Positions 12,207-24,616 are shown, counted from the first letter of the stretch. The stretch is 64,000 nucleotides of DNA from Camellia lanceoleosa (GCA_025200525.1 JANUSC010000052.1:930001-994000); one strand, 5' to 3'. The notes: generated by a model not told the origin, from the letters alone. A program made the numbers and translations.

Positions 12207-15200
12207 TATGATGCCCCAAAAATCGCAAACTTCAGAGAATATGTTATCAATTAAATACAGGGTTTCTCTAAGGTTAGGAGTCTAGGAAATGACACTAATG
12301 AGTCTTATGGCCAATGACCGAGTAAGATCCCAGATCGCCGAAGGAGTCAAGTTAGCCTCCCTTCTAAGTCCAGCTTTCTTAGATAGCGCACCACCCTTTT
12401 GACAGATCTTAAAAGGCATTGACGCAAGGTCTCATAAGCAACGCAGAGATAGGCATAGGATTACAAAGTAAATAATAATTACAGCATCTCAAATTTTAAA
12501 TTTACAAAATGAGTTCCATTGCTATTACAATCCAAAAAGAATAAATAAAAGCACAATTAGACTAATGAGCGAAATGGTACCAAACTTTCTCTAAGGAAAA
12601 CTTTAGTCTTCAAATGTCTTTGACTCTTTGTTGGCTTCGTATGTTTCTTCGATACCTGGCATGAAACGCCATAAGCTTTGAATGCCCAGTAAACGCAGAC
12701 ACCCCCCATCTCTTTTTCCCAACCAATACACCATTACAATTATAACAAGAAAGTAATGAAGCATGATAATCATTCAATAATAAAGGATTACAAGTTTAGA
12801 TGTTAGAAATCTAGAAATCCCCCAAAGAGACTTCGTCCTCCCAACCACAAGAATCAGACGCAGATTATTCGGTATGCTCCATCTTTTGCTGCTTTGTTGC
12901 AGAACTAACCTCGAATGCCTACCAATGGTTATATACCGCGTAGCGCCAACTGCAAGGCCTCAGAAGAGATGGTAATAATGGGCCTTGCCCAAATCCCTCC
13001 TTACACCAAATACTTAGGGTCCGAATACAACTGCTCCATTCAAGGGTTCTGAAAACCACTTGTGCAAGACTTTAACTTCTAAATAGGGAACGCATCCCGT
13101 CAACCAATCAATATCTTAGTAATCTTGTCCAAAAATTCGCAACCCATTACCACCCATTAAGTTTTCCGTTTGAGTTAGATAATTTAAGTCAAAGTTAGGA
13201 CATGCTCTTGAAACAACATCTATTGCACGAGTTTGAACAATTAAATCGCACAAAAAGAAGGAAATAAGGTTACAACACATGAGATTCACATATGAAGATA
13301 GGCACAAGTACCTCTAGGCATATTCAAGTAGTTAAGGGAATAAATTCGCACATGAATATAATTTCCAGATCTGCATAAGTGTGAGCACCATCGAAGGATT
13401 AAAATAAAATACATAAACCTATGACATGTGAAATATCATATCGAGACATGATCATAAAATAATAAGCATATTCATGAACACAAGAGCATAAAACACTAAT
13501 GAAAACAGAATTTCCAAATTCAGTACTACCTAAAGATTATACTCAAAAGGGCTATTTCATATTTTTTCCAGAGCTTGGCCTCCCTATGGTTCGTAGGGAA
13601 TTTTATCTAGTTCTCAGAACATTTTTTGGAAATGGAATAGCTTTTCTAGATTTGTAGTTATTTTAGAAATACTCCAGCTTTGTCCAGAGTCGTTGACCGT
13701 TACGAAAATCAGATTTTTTCACAAACCGCTCTCTCGTTCTTAATGAAACCAATTTTCCTTGGAAGATAACTACTTAAGAAAGATTTTGACATAAAATGGA
13801 GGTCCATAATATTTTTATACATTTTTCTACAATTTTCGTAAGGTGGCTGCAAAACAAATTTTTCTAGCATAGTTCTTGAAAATAGAAAGTTTGTGAGAAA
13901 AGAGGTCAGCTAGGGGAAATTTTCCACTTATCTTGTGATGAAAACATAGTAAATAATATGTATTAAACTCAGAAACTTAAGGTGCAGGTGTGCCTTTGAA
14001 AATTTTGAGAGATTGATAGGGAAAAATATTGTCTTATACCGATTAAAAAAATAGAAGAAGGGTAGAATTAAGGCTCAATTCCTTTCATTTTTTACACAAG
14101 AATACCATTATAACACATCTAAAAATACCATTTTAAACTTCTAATAACATGTATTTGAAAAAGGAAAATAGAAGAGAGAGTTGTGTTGTGGCTTACTTGA
14201 GGGTTGTTGGAATTGCTTGCAAACTTCTTCTCCTATCTTCCACCAAGCTCATCCTCCTCCCTCTCTTCTCTCACTTGAATATAGTGTGGGTGTGTGTGTG
14301 GGTGTGTATATGTGCTCAAAAAATGGGGATGAGTGGTATATTTATAGAGAATTTGGTGTGAAAAGTCCCAAATGTGCCTTAATTTAGTTTAAATGTAATG
14401 GAATGAGGGAGGATTAGAACCTTAATTATGTATTTAATTATGATCTAGTTAGGTTTACGGCTAATTTAAATACCATCTAGTTAGAAGTACATACATATAT
14501 ATAGCAAATCTATATAGGTACCAAAGTCATTATTGCTCCAAGTTTTCAAGAGAGGGTTTGTACTAAATAAATCCCATAAAATCCTATAGTATCTTAGGGA
14601 AAAGGGGTGGTTGGCCTATTCAAGATTTGGGAAATTATGTATACAATTTGATGTGATATTTGTAGACAAGAGTAGATTATGGTATAAACATATATATGAT
14701 TTGATTCACATTATAACCTACCAGGGGAAGGGAGGGTATGATGGTTAGCCAAGACGAAGATTTGGAGAGATTTTATGAATTTATTTTGTGTACCATTGCA
14801 TATATATATATATATATATATAAGTTTGTAACCAAAGTCAAAGATTTCCCTTAAATTATGCAAGTTTGTCTCAAAAGTACACTCATTGTATCTATGTAGG
14901 TATGGTCGGCCATATGATGGTGATTTGAGGGACTTAGTTTATTATTTTCTTGTGTACAAATATTGGAAATTGTAAAGTATGGTGTATAAAAATAGATTTT
15001 AGGGTACAAGTGTATATATATAATGGTTACTTGTTTGGGGTCAATTAGCGATTTAATAAAAATGTGAGGGCTTTGGGTTTAATTCATGTATAGGAACATT
15101 TATTTAAGTGCGATATTTAATTTAATTAAGGTTTGGAACTTCAATTCGGTTAAAGTTTCTTTATTTCAAATTAAAGGGTGAGTTGTAATGAGAACCGAAA

Positions 15201-15627
15201 GCAAAGGATTTTTCATTGGCAAATATAGTTAGGGGATTAATTTAATTATTATTATCAGGATTTTGGAAGAATCCTTGAGTTCTCGGGTTCAATCAAGGCT
15301 TGCGAGTTTTTTGTTGGCGTGCGTTTTCGGCTCTACAGCTAAAATTGGAAATAAATAGGGGATCGAGGGTCTATATTGAAATAATTCAAAAGTAAGGGTC
15401 TAAATAAAATTACAAAGGTCAGCGGCCTCATAGTTAAATAATTAATATTAGTGTGTAAAAACGATTACTAACACTATCGGGGTCGATTTGGTTTTGTACG
15501 TGGTTTATTCGCGATTTGTTTTCGATTCTAGGGTTATATTTGTGAATAAACGGAGAACTAAGGGATTTATTATAATAACTCAAAATTTGGGGACTTGATA
15601 GGGTTTACAAAAGTTAGGGGTCTGACA
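12207..15627 (-). repeat. LARD-like LTR copy 2, shared middle LTR
   Basis: 3421 bases. It serves as the 5' LTR for internal region 1 and the 3' LTR for internal region 2. The plus-strand start reads TATGATGCCCC where copy 3 has TGTGACGCCCC, so the terminal TG and the CG have decayed. It ends GGTCTGACA. It carries a longer (AT)n run (about 14798-14822) than the other copies and the antisense short frame 14149-14361. Confidence 0.85.
14339..14346 (-). promoter_or_regulatory. TATA box of LARD-like LTR copy 2
   Basis: The same minus-strand TATAAATA word as in copies 1 and 3, at the equivalent LTR position. Confidence 0.55.
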
Positions 15628-15643
15628 ATCTATCCTCCTTAAA
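15628..15643 (-). promoter_or_regulatory. Polypurine tract, internal region 2
   Basis: Minus strand TTTAAGGAGGATAGAT next to the LTR end; one base differs from the copy at 10380. Confidence 0.6.
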
Positions 15644-17390
15644 TAAATTTTGTCCTCAAAATTTTAGCCATTCTTCATGTCTCCAAATGTTGTGGGCAAT
15701 TGCATCCTAGTGCCGCCAACGTATTTTAAATCATTCAGATCATCTTCTCCTCTTAAGTTCTTCTCCGTTCTGTCTAGAGTCGCCATTGGTCTCATAATAG
15801 TATTTTTAATCGAATTCCTCCCTTATTAATGACTAGGGAGATGTGCTAATCTTTCGCGCTTGTTGAACTGTTCATTATATGGGTAATGACGTTGCTGCTC
15901 CAATGTGAGGGCTTGTATTGCCAAATTCTTGATGTGGTGATCTACACTTTCCATTGTGTTATTGATTTGTTGAATCATGGAAATTAATCTATCCCCCTTA
16001 AATAATAAAAGCATTCCGTTGGATGGGTAAGTCATCTCCTTCTATGGGTAACTATTGATAATAGCTAAGGTACGAGTAACAATTCTATTTCAAAGATGAG
16101 ATCAAAGTAAGGTATCTTCATGTCTCAGGATTTGAAAATTAGTCGTACAAACATTTCCTAATAACATCTTCCCTAAGTTAGTCATTAATCATATCCATCC
16201 ATTATTGTTTACGCCTTACATAAGGTGCTAATGTGGTCTGGTTTCCAGTGTTCTTTGGTCCTTTTCCTCTTGAATAGTCATCCTTTGCTTCTTTCCGTAT
16301 AATTCCTTCCCCTTTCTATCTTGGAGTATGGTGTTGTATCCTTTAGGTTGCTCCTTTTGGTCGTTCATGAAGTTGGTTTCCTTTCCGCAAGCTCCAAATC
16401 CTCTTGGATTCTACCTCCTCTCATTCTTAAGTCAATGTTGTGCCAACTATTTCCACAAAGATGGTAAGAATCCCCCAGAATTTGATTCTTAATAGGGTTA
16501 GGGATTTTTTTGGTCACGGTTACTAGTCCATTCTTAAGGTTTCAATTTCCTGGTACCGTATTCCTATCATTGCTTGCGAGCTCGTGTTATTACTTGTCTT
16601 GGACTGTGGTCCACCATTTGTCGTTCTTTGAATGGGGTAAGGCGTAAGTCGAGTTCTAACTACCTAGACAATTCCTTATGGGTAATCAACTAATCTTAAG
16701 TTAGAGTTTAATTATCCCAGGGGTTCACACAACATAACTTCATATTTATATATAGGAAAAATAATAACTACAAGAGTTTTAGACTGGTCTAACGGAAGGA
16801 ATGAAAGGATATGAAGCGGTTATAGCATCAATTAACATAAGAATCAACTGAAATATGAATGAATGGTATTATGTTATGGTTTCAAACTTCAATGTGATTA
16901 AGGTTATAGAGGTAGTGACTAAACTAGATATTTAACTTGAAACTGCGTTGGCTATTCGCGTTTCAACTGAATATCCAAGATTCATCACTGAGTAAAGAAA
17001 ATGAAATTATTTGCAAGAAGCCTTGGGCTAAATAAAATAATCAAGGCTCAAAGAAGGTCAATTTTACAAATAGTAGTATATAAAATAGGGCTAGATGGAT
17101 ATGACTTAATCTTGGAAAATGATGACATCGAATAAAGGTTATGAATACACGATGAGGGCATGACGATCGATAGAAGACGCGTAGAACTAATAGTACCCCT
17201 ACTGTGCGATGTGAGGCATTGTCCAGAGTGAAAACCACCTCCCGATCCCGAAATACGTCCTTATGAATTGATATTGCTATGCCCAGAATTTGAAGAAACA
17301 CCCTAAGGTAAGTCAAGAAAATTTCTATTTTTGATGTCTTTTAGATGATAGAATATATAGTGTTATGATAATATAACATAGTCGAGGCAC

Positions 17391-17395
17391 GGTAG
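17391..17395. repeat. Target site duplication of the chromovirus, left
   Basis: GGTAG before the LTR TGTGATAACC; the right copy at 42374-42378 is GGTGG. The uninterrupted relative at about 12142-12146 reads GGTAG, which identifies the empty site. Confidence 0.8.
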
Positions 17396-17730
17396 TGTGA
17401 TAACCCTGTTCTGTATTACGCTAATTAATCTTAATTGTGATTGTGATTATGTGTTTAATATGATTTTGAGTGCCATTTATATGATTATATGTGGTTTTCA
17501 ATTTCTATCTATTCACCGAAGGAAAATTTGTTCAACTGACTGTTATGAACTGAAAATTGAAGGCCTTATCGACTACAGAAACTGAAATTGACTATGCTAT
17601 TGTGATTAGCATAATTTTTAGAGTCTACGGTGAAATTTAATTGAAAACTTATTCAAATGAAAATAATTAGATTCAGAACGATTAATTTAAGCTCCATTAT
17701 TTGGCATAATCAAATTTGATTAGGAAAGCT

Positions 17731-17739
17731 TATATAAAG
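17731..17739 (+). promoter_or_regulatory. TATA box, chromovirus 5' LTR
   Basis: TATATAAAG followed by GGGCC and a pyrimidine-rich ACACTCAATTCC, a good plant core promoter. Transcription probably starts near 17760. The same sequence is kept in the 3' LTR. Confidence 0.65.
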
Positions 17740-18417
17740 GGCCTTATTACACTCAATTCCACCTCTTGAATTCATTTTGGCTAAGATTTCACTCTAGAGA
17801 GAGAGAATGAACCGATTGTAGAGAGAGAGGGATCTCAAATTGGAGATTGAACTAAGAGCTTGGGAATTTGAAAGGCTAAGCTCAAAAGCTAGCTAGAATT
17901 GTGAAGATTTGAGCCTCTAGGTAAGCATTTGAGCATGAATTCATGGGTTTAAGTTTGTAATATTGTGAATTCAAGTTATATTGTAGTCAAGAATATGAAT
18001 TGTGTTGAATTGGGTGAGTTTAAAGTTAAAATGCACATGCATGTAAAGATTGCTATAAATTTGTGTAATTGGACATGAAACATATGATCCATGTAGAATT
18101 TTGATGGCAATTCATACCTTTGATCATCATTTACATCATTTAAGTTGAGAATGGGAGTTATGTTCCACATGCAAGCACAAATCATAGAGGTATGAGTTTG
18201 GTAGCTTGAATTAAAGTATTGAAGATGAATTTGGCAAGAATTGTTTGTGTATGCAATTGATTCATGGGGAATTAAACTTCATAATGTTGTAATTCAGCAT
18301 TTGTATCATGTTAGAAGATGTGCATGTGAAGTATGAGTCATAATATGCAAGTTACATTAGTTTGAATGCAAGTTTGAGCTTCAAGCAGCTTGCTGGAAAT
18401 TCCAAAATTCAGCATGT

Positions 18418-18650
18418 CCACTCGAGCGGGATAATGGCCGCTCGAGCGTGAAATGCTAGTTCCCAGCAGTTTTACAGACATTGACGTTTGCTCGAGCAGG
18501 GAGAATCACGCTTGAGCGTCCAGTCACATGTTTGGCTTTCAGCTCGAGCGTCCGAAGTCACACTCGATCACAAATATGAGGTAACCAATACTTTTGCAGA
18601 CCAAAGGGGTCCGCTCGAGCGGCAGAATCCACTCTCGAGCGGGGAGCCCT
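18418..18650 (+). repeat. CTCGAGCG palindrome cluster in the LTR
   Basis: About nine near-copies of CGCTCGAGCG, a 10-base perfect palindrome, in 230 bases downstream of the TATA box. Several units are decayed to CTTGAGC or CTCGATC. The 3' LTR has the same cluster at 40950-41180 with different units decayed. Confidence 0.7.
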
Positions 18651-19009
18651 GTTTCAGAAAATTTGTAAAGATAATTTATGTTTCATTTTCTGTTCTCTTT
18701 CATTTCTAAGCACTCTTAGGCATGCATTGAGCATTACAAATGAGTTAAAAAGGATAAGAAAGAAACCTAAGAGGGATGTATGAATTATGAATGGATTGAA
18801 TCGTTTGTGACCCATATGTGTTATGTAATGTGTAGGGTCAAGCACGAGAGCAAATCCACCGGTAGATCACTGTGAGTAATATCTTAGTAAAGATATTTTG
18901 AAGTATGTTATTTTTCCTATTGCTTATTTCTATGTAAGTCTTATAAGCTTGATTATTTGAATTGTGGACAAATATTTGTTATGCCATATGATTAGGCCAA
19001 AGGCCGTTT

Positions 19010-19345
19010 GATACAATTGATTGGGCCAAAGGCCATCAGATGTGAATGATTGGGCCAAAGGCCGTTTGATACAATTGATTGGGCCAAAGGCCATCAGATA
19101 TGAATGATTGGGCCAAAGGTCGTTTGATACGATTGATTGGGCCATAGGCCGTTGGATACGATTTATTAAGCCAAAGGCCGTTTGATATGAATAATTAGGC
19201 CAAAGGTCGTCGGACGTGAATGATTGGGCCAGAGGTCGGTTGACATGAATGAAATGGGCCAAAGGCCATCTGATATGCTCGGGCTTAAAGCCGTCTAATG
19301 TATTAGATAAAACTAAAGATGGGCCCAAGGCCGTTTGACATATGT
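19010..19345 (+). repeat. ~30-bp tandem array in the 5' LTR
   Basis: Units of about 30 bp, ATTGGGCCAAAGGCCGTTTG and variants, begin near 19019, 19049, 19079 and 19109, with diverged units to about 19345. The matching array in the 3' LTR has a somewhat different unit order. Frames on either strand through it are repeat artefacts. Confidence 0.8.
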
Positions 19346-19873
19346 ATATCTATTTCGAACTTCATTCATGTATTTTCTTTATTTGATATTATTCACTGGG
19401 CTTTCGCTCACACTCATTCATGTGTATGTAGGTGAGCCAAGAGATGCCCAAAACCAGCCTCAGTGAATTATGTGACAAACAGTCAAGGTTTTGAAGAGTC
19501 AGCCCAAATGTCTCACGCACGAGACTTGTCTTTGCCTCTTTTGTTCTTTTGTTAAAATTTTGCTATATTGGCGAAAATGTTAAACCATTTTTGTATATAA
19601 ACTTTGGGTTTGACTGACTTAGACTTGAATGATCCTGTATGTATAGAACTTTGGGTTAATTTCCTTTTAAATGTGAGTTATTAGCGAATATATGTGAATT
19701 GTTATAATGTGCCATGTAAGCACAGCTCTATAGACAAAATTTTTAAGTTGCTTCCGTTTGGCCCCTTAACTCTGATGGAATATATGTTATTTGGTTTGAG
19801 GCCACAGGTAATCCCTCGATTACTGGTCGGTTATGACCTTAATCCATAAGGGCGGGTTCGGGTCATGACAGAG

Positions 19874-19885
19874 TGGTATCAGAGC
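19874..19885 (+). promoter_or_regulatory. Primer binding site, initiator-Met type
   Basis: TGGTATCAGAGC three bases after the LTR end; a standard plant gypsy/copia primer site. Confidence 0.9.
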
Positions 19886-20128
19886 ACGTGTTAATAACTC
19901 ACACACTTGTCTAAAAGAGCAATAAGCATCTAAAAAAGGTCTAGGATGCATTTATGTGATAAGTAGGAATTTGTAAACATTGAGAACATGCTTAAATGCT
20001 TCGAGATAAATGATTATGTGCTATATGTTTGTGATTTACTTGCATTGCGAATTACGTGAATATGTATGCTCTTTAGTATATGCATACTTGTGAAACTTTT
20101 GTATAAAGAATAATGCAAGTCTAATCAG

Positions 20129-21129
20129 ATGGTGAGGACAAAAGGTGATGAAATAGAGGAGTCTTCTACTGCCAGAATGGATAGAATAGAAAGATTGATT
20201 CAGGAAATGACAGAAACATTGAGGCAACAATAGCAGTGGCAACAACAGTGGCAACAACTATATCCTCCTCCTCCTCCTCCAGTACCACCTATCCAAGATA
20301 TTCAAAATGATGACCGAATAATAGCTCTCACCAAAGAGTTTAAGAAAATGAAACTGCCACAGTTCCATGGGGGATTAGATCCGTTGAAGGCTGAAGCGTG
20401 GGTTCTCGGCATCAAAAAGTTATTTGAAGTGTTTCGTTGTTCAGAGACACAGAAAGTGCTTCTAGCCGCCTTTATGCTAGAAGATGAAGCAAGAAGATTG
20501 TGGATGTTAATGCGTGAGAATCATAAAGACATTGGCTGGGCAAGATTCCTGGAAGTCTTCTATGATAAGTACTTCTCTCAATGTGTCCGTGACAGGAAAG
20601 TATCGGAGTTCATGGAACTGAAACAAGACAACATAATAGTAGCTGAGTATGAGGCCAAATTCACTGAATTGGCTAGGTTTGCACTGCATGTGATCGATAC
20701 CGATTATAAGAAAGCGAGGCATTTTGAAGGTGGGCTTCGAAATGATATTTTAGAGAGGGTGAATGTTCTCAAGCTAGAAACCTATATTGGGGTGCTAGAC
20801 CGGGCCATAATATCAGAAGCTAATATAGCCAGACAAGCCAAACCAATAACCGACTAGAAGGGTAGTAAAAGGCAAGGCTTCTTTTCGAAGAAGAAATTTT
20901 CAAAGAAACAGAATACGGGCTCCTCAAGTACTTCAAATTCTTCCCGAGACACATCTCCAATGTGCAATATTTGTAGTAAAAGACATCGCGAAGTTTGTTA
21001 CCGTGTGTCAGGAGCTTGTTTCAAGTGTGGCAAAACGGGACATATGGCTAGAGATTGCAACCAAAACAATGGAAGGTTAGCTGCCAGTTCAACTGCTTCG
21101 ATCCCTAAACCGGGAAATACTACGAGGCC
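20129..21129 (+). pseudogene. gag polyprotein region of the chromovirus, broken
   Basis: The frame starts at ATG 20129 and continues to the protease in the same frame. An N-terminal Gln/Pro-rich stretch (to about 20310) is followed by the capsid core, PQFHGGLDPLKAEAW near 20355-20400 and EDEARRLW near 20480, then FEGGLRNDI near 20725. The nucleocapsid CCHC knuckle CFKCGKTGHMARDC (CX2CX4HX4C) lies near 21016-21057. Stops at about 20231 (within CAACAATAGCAG) and 20855 break it; both are TAG that would be CAG-type codons. Known role: particle assembly and RNA packaging. Confidence 0.88.
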
Positions 21130-21559
21130 TACTACTACCGGAGATACCGTGAGGCAAGGGAGAGTTTATGCGCTTGTTCTGGGCGATACACGGAATACCA
21201 AAACCGTAGTCTCAGGTACTATTCCTATATGTAATCAAGATGCTTTTGTATTAATAGACTCCGGATCAACGCACTCTTTCGTAACTTGTGCATTTGCATC
21301 TAGATTGAGTAGACCTCTAGATCCATTGCCATATTTGCTATATGTATGTGCTCCATCTAGGGAATCTGTGTTGTGTACATCGGTATATCGATTTTGTGAC
21401 ATGCGGATTGAGAATGCTATTCTGTATGTAGATTTATTACCCTTAGACTTTAGACATTTTGATGTCATTTTGGGCATGGATTAGTTAACTAAATACTGTG
21501 CCACCATTGATTGTGTAACGAAATGGGTAGTATTTAAACCATCGGAACAAGAAGAAATT
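21130..21559 (+). pseudogene. Aspartic protease of the chromovirus, broken
   Basis: In frame with gag. The catalytic motif VLIDSGSTHSF lies at about 21247-21280. It is a Ser-containing DSGS variant, normal in Tekay/Del proteases. The C-terminal VILGMD motif is at about 21466-21481 and is followed by TAG at 21482-21484 where family members read Trp. The domain itself is otherwise open. It would cleave Gag-Pol. Confidence 0.87.
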
Positions 21560-22475
21560 GTGTTTGTGGGTAACAGGGTTGTGCCTCCACCTTATTTGAT
21601 ATCTGCAATGAAAGCATATAAACTGATCAGGAAAGGGTGCCAGGGTTATTTGTGTTGTGTGCTATCTGAACAATCTATGAATGATGAGTTGAACAGTATC
21701 CCTATTGTTAAAGAATTTCTAGATGTGTTTTCAAATGAATTACCAGGGGGATTAGTGGACAGGGAGATAGAGTTTACTATTGAAGTTGTGCCAGGCACTC
21801 AGCCTATTTCTAAAACTCCCTACAGAATGGCTACTACTGAAATGAAAGAATTGAAAGAACAGTTGCAAGACCTACTTGACAAGGGGTTTATCCGACCTAG
21901 TACATCACCATGGGGTGCACCGTGTTATTTGTGAAGAAGAAAGACGAAACTCTATGTCTGTGTATTGACTACCGAGAACTGAATAAGGTGACAATAAAGA
22001 ATAAATATCCCTTACCTCGTATTGACGATTTGTTTGACCAGTTACAGGGATCACAAGTGTTTTCCAAAATTGATTTGAGATCTGGATACCACCACTTGAA
22101 GTAAAAGCAGAGGATGTTGAGAAAACTACGTTTCGAACAAGGTATGGCCATTATGAATTTCTTGTTATGCCTTTTGAAGTGACTAATGCTCCTGCAGCTT
22201 TTATGGACCTAATGAATCGAATTTTTAAAACCTACCTTGATGATTTTGTTATGGTTTTCATTGATGACATTTTGATATACTCAAGGGATAGACTTGAACA
22301 TGAACAACATCTGAGGACTGTTTTGCCAACACTTAGAGAAAAGAAATTATTTGCCAAACTAAAGAAATGTGATTTTTTGTTGGATAAAGTTGTCTTTTTA
22401 GGGCATGTTATCAACAAGGAGGGGATTCCAGTGGACCCATAGAAAATAGAGGCAATTGTGAATTAGCCTACACCG
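21560..22475 (+). pseudogene. Reverse transcriptase of the chromovirus, broken
   Basis: Reading in three consecutive frames, it shows the pre-RT segment ending STSPWGAP (about 21900-21920), [20 protein letters not shown] (about 21958-22015), [13 protein letters not shown] (to 22101), [14 protein letters not shown] (about 22185-22230) and the catalytic FIDDILIYS (about 22258-22284), equivalent to YXDD. Single-base losses near 21920 and 22101 shift the frame. A conserved Gly after MPF is Glu at about 22176. TAG stops follow at 22440 and about 22464. Known role: RNA-templated DNA synthesis. Confidence 0.88.
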
Positions 22476-22706
22476 ACAAGTGAAACAGAAGTCCGTAGTT
22501 TCATGGGCTTAGCTGGGTGCTACAGGAGGTTTGTGAAAAACTTTTCAAAAATAGTTGTACCTCTTACCCAACTGACACGCAAAGGGCAACCGTTCGAATG
22601 GAACGACGAAAGGGAAACAGCCTTTCATGAACTGAAAACAAGACTGACCATCGCACCAGTTTTAACATTACCATCAGGTACAAAAAATTTTGTGATTTTC
22701 AGTGAT
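22476..22706 (+). pseudogene. RT connection and RNase H N-terminus, cut by the CACTA insertion
   Basis: Open in frame to the insertion. GLAGCYRRFVKNFSKI (about 22506-22553) is the RT-RNase H connection motif, and FVIFSD at 22689-22706 is the first RNase H beta strand with its catalytic Asp. The CACTA begins immediately after that Asp codon. The domain resumes at 38025. Confidence 0.9.
22704..22706. repeat. CACTA target site duplication, left
   Basis: GAT before CACTACATG; repeated at 38025-38027 after TGTAGTG. Three bases is the rule for CACTA elements. Confidence 0.85.
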
Positions 22707-22745
22707 CACTACATGAAAATACACTTTTGGAGACCACTTTTGCCG
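22707..22745 (+). repeat. CACTA left terminal inverted repeat
   Basis: CACTACATGAAAATACACTT, then GGAGACCACTTTTGCCGACT. It matches the right end imperfectly, with best agreement in CACTACA-GAA and CTTTTGCCGACTAAAA. Confidence 0.85.
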
Positions 22746-24612
22746 ACTAAAAATATTTTGGTTGCCAAAAGTTGTGAAATTGGCGACCAAAAATTATGTT
22801 AGTCGGTAAAAGTACAATATTTAGCTACTAAATTTTTTTAGTCGGGGTATATTAATTATTGGCGACTAAAAAAAATTTTTGTCGCTAAAAATGTCCCAAT
22901 TGGCGACTAAAAAACATTTAGTTGCTAAATTTGCCACAATTGGCGACTAAAAATATATTTTCGTCACTGTATAGATAGTTTTGGCAACTAAAATAATTTA
23001 GACACTAAACAAAAAATAAAAATTTACTTTTTATCTTTGGCGACCAAAAGTTTGGTCGCCAAAAATTTAATTTCAGCAACTAAAAATTATTTTAGTTGCT
23101 GTATAGATAGTTTTGGCAACTAAAATAATTTCATCGCTGAATGAAAAATAAATTTTTACTTTTTATCTTTGGCGACCAAAAGTTTGGTTGCCAAAAATTT
23201 AATAGTATTTCAGTCGCTGTATAGATAGTTCTGGCAACTAAAATAATTTCGTCACTGAATGAAAAATAAAAATTTACTTTTTATCTTTCGCGACCAAAAG
23301 TTTGGTTGGGAAAATTTTAATTTTAGCGACTAAAAAGTATTTTAGTCGCTATATCGATAGTTTTGGCAACTAAAATAATTTAGTCGCTACATGAAAAATA
23401 AAAATTTACTTTTTATCTTTCGCGACCAAAAGTTTGGTCGGCAAAAATTTAATTTCAGCAACTAAAAAGTATTTTAGTCGTTGTATAGATAGTTTTAGCA
23501 ATTAAAATAATTTAGTCGCTGAATGAAAAATAAAAATTTACTTTTTATTTTTCACGACCAAAACTTTGGTCGCCAAAAATTTAATTTCAGCGACTAAAAA
23601 ATATTTTAGTCGCTGTATGGATAGTTTTGGCAACTAAAATAATTTAGTTGCTAAATGAAAAATAAAAATTTACTTTTTATCTTTCGCGACCAAAAGTTTG
23701 GTCACCAAAAATTTAATTTCAACGACTAAAAAGTATTTTAGTCGCTGTATGGATAGTTTTGGCAACTAAAATAATTTCGTCGCTGAATGAAAAATAAAAA
23801 TTTACTTTTTATCTTTCGTGACCAAAAGTTTGGTCGGCAAAAATTTAATTTCAGCGACTAAAAAGTATTGTAGTCGCTGTATGGATAGTTTTGGCAACTA
23901 AAATAATTTAGTCGCTGAATGAAAAATAAAAATTTACTTTTTATCTTTCGCGACCAAAAGTTTGGTTGGCAAAAATTTAATCTCAGCGACTAAAAAATAT
24001 TTTAGTCGCTGTATGGATAGTTTTGGCAACAAAAATAATTTAGTCGTTGAATGAAAAATAAAAATTTACTTTTTATCTTTCGCGACCAAAAGTTTGGTCG
24101 GCAAAAATTTAATTTTAGCGACTAAAAACTATTTTAGTCGCTGTATCGATCGTTTTGGCAACTAAAATAATTTAGTCGCTGAATAAGAAATAAAAATTTA
24201 CTTTTTATCTTTCGTGACCAAAACTTTGGTCGCCAAAAATTTAATTTCAGCGACTAAAAAGTATTTTAGTTGCTGTATCGATAGTTTTGGCAATTAAAAT
24301 AATTTAGTCGCTGAATGAAAAATAAAAATTTACTTTTTATCTTTCGTGGCCAAAAGTTTGGTCGCCAAAAATTTATTTTCAGCGACTAATAAATATTTTA
24401 GTCGTTGTATAATTACTTTTGGTTGCTAAATTTATTTTGTCGCTGAATGGAAAATAACAATTTACTTTTATTTTTGGCGACTAAAAGTTTGGTTGCCAAA
24501 AATTTATTTTCAGCGACTAAATAAATTTTAGTCGTCATATACCAATTTTTGCCGAGTAAAAGAAATTTAGTCGCCAAATATCTAGTATAATTTTATTTTT
24601 AATCTTTGGTGA
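22746..24612 (+). repeat. CACTA left subterminal array, 132-bp tandem repeats
   Basis: From about 22960 the word TTTACTTTTTATCTTT recurs at 23023, 23155, 23273, 23405, 23537, 23669, 23801, 23933, 24065, 24197, 24329 and (variant) 24461. Every step is 132 bp except one of 118. Each unit contains a GCGACTAAAA...TTTTAGTCGC palindrome, a GACCAAAAGTTTGGTC palindrome and a TTTTGGCAACTAAAA segment. Flanking sequence has the same words without regular spacing. These are the probable TNPA/TNP2 binding sites and can fold into hairpins. No coding potential. Confidence 0.9.
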
Positions 24613-24616
24613 CTAC

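Larger units (their letters stand above)
15628..17395 (-). other. LARD-like internal region, copy 2, first part
   Basis: Aligns throughout with 10380 onward. It stops at the chromovirus insertion and resumes at 42379. The two parts (1768 + 59 bases) sum to 1827, the same as copy 1. It contains the possible gag remnant at 15826-16035 (minus) and otherwise only broken frames. Confidence 0.8.
17396..19870 (+). repeat. 5' LTR of the chromovirus
   Basis: Starts TGTGATAACC, ends GGTCATGACA; 2475 bases. Inside are a TATA box (17731), a cluster of CTCGAGCG words (18418-18650) and a ~30-bp tandem array of GGGCCAAAGGCC-type units (about 19010-19345). Aligns along its whole length with 39959-42373. Confidence 0.93.

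Noticed and set aside
18930..19328. A 132-codon minus frame with repeating LWPNH/GLWPN words (also 41473-41831)
   Set aside because: Produced by the 30-bp LTR array, antisense to the element.
22960..24560. CRISPR-like array (regular repeats)
   Set aside because: The units are contiguous tandem copies with no unique spacers and lie at the end of a CACTA element in plant DNA.
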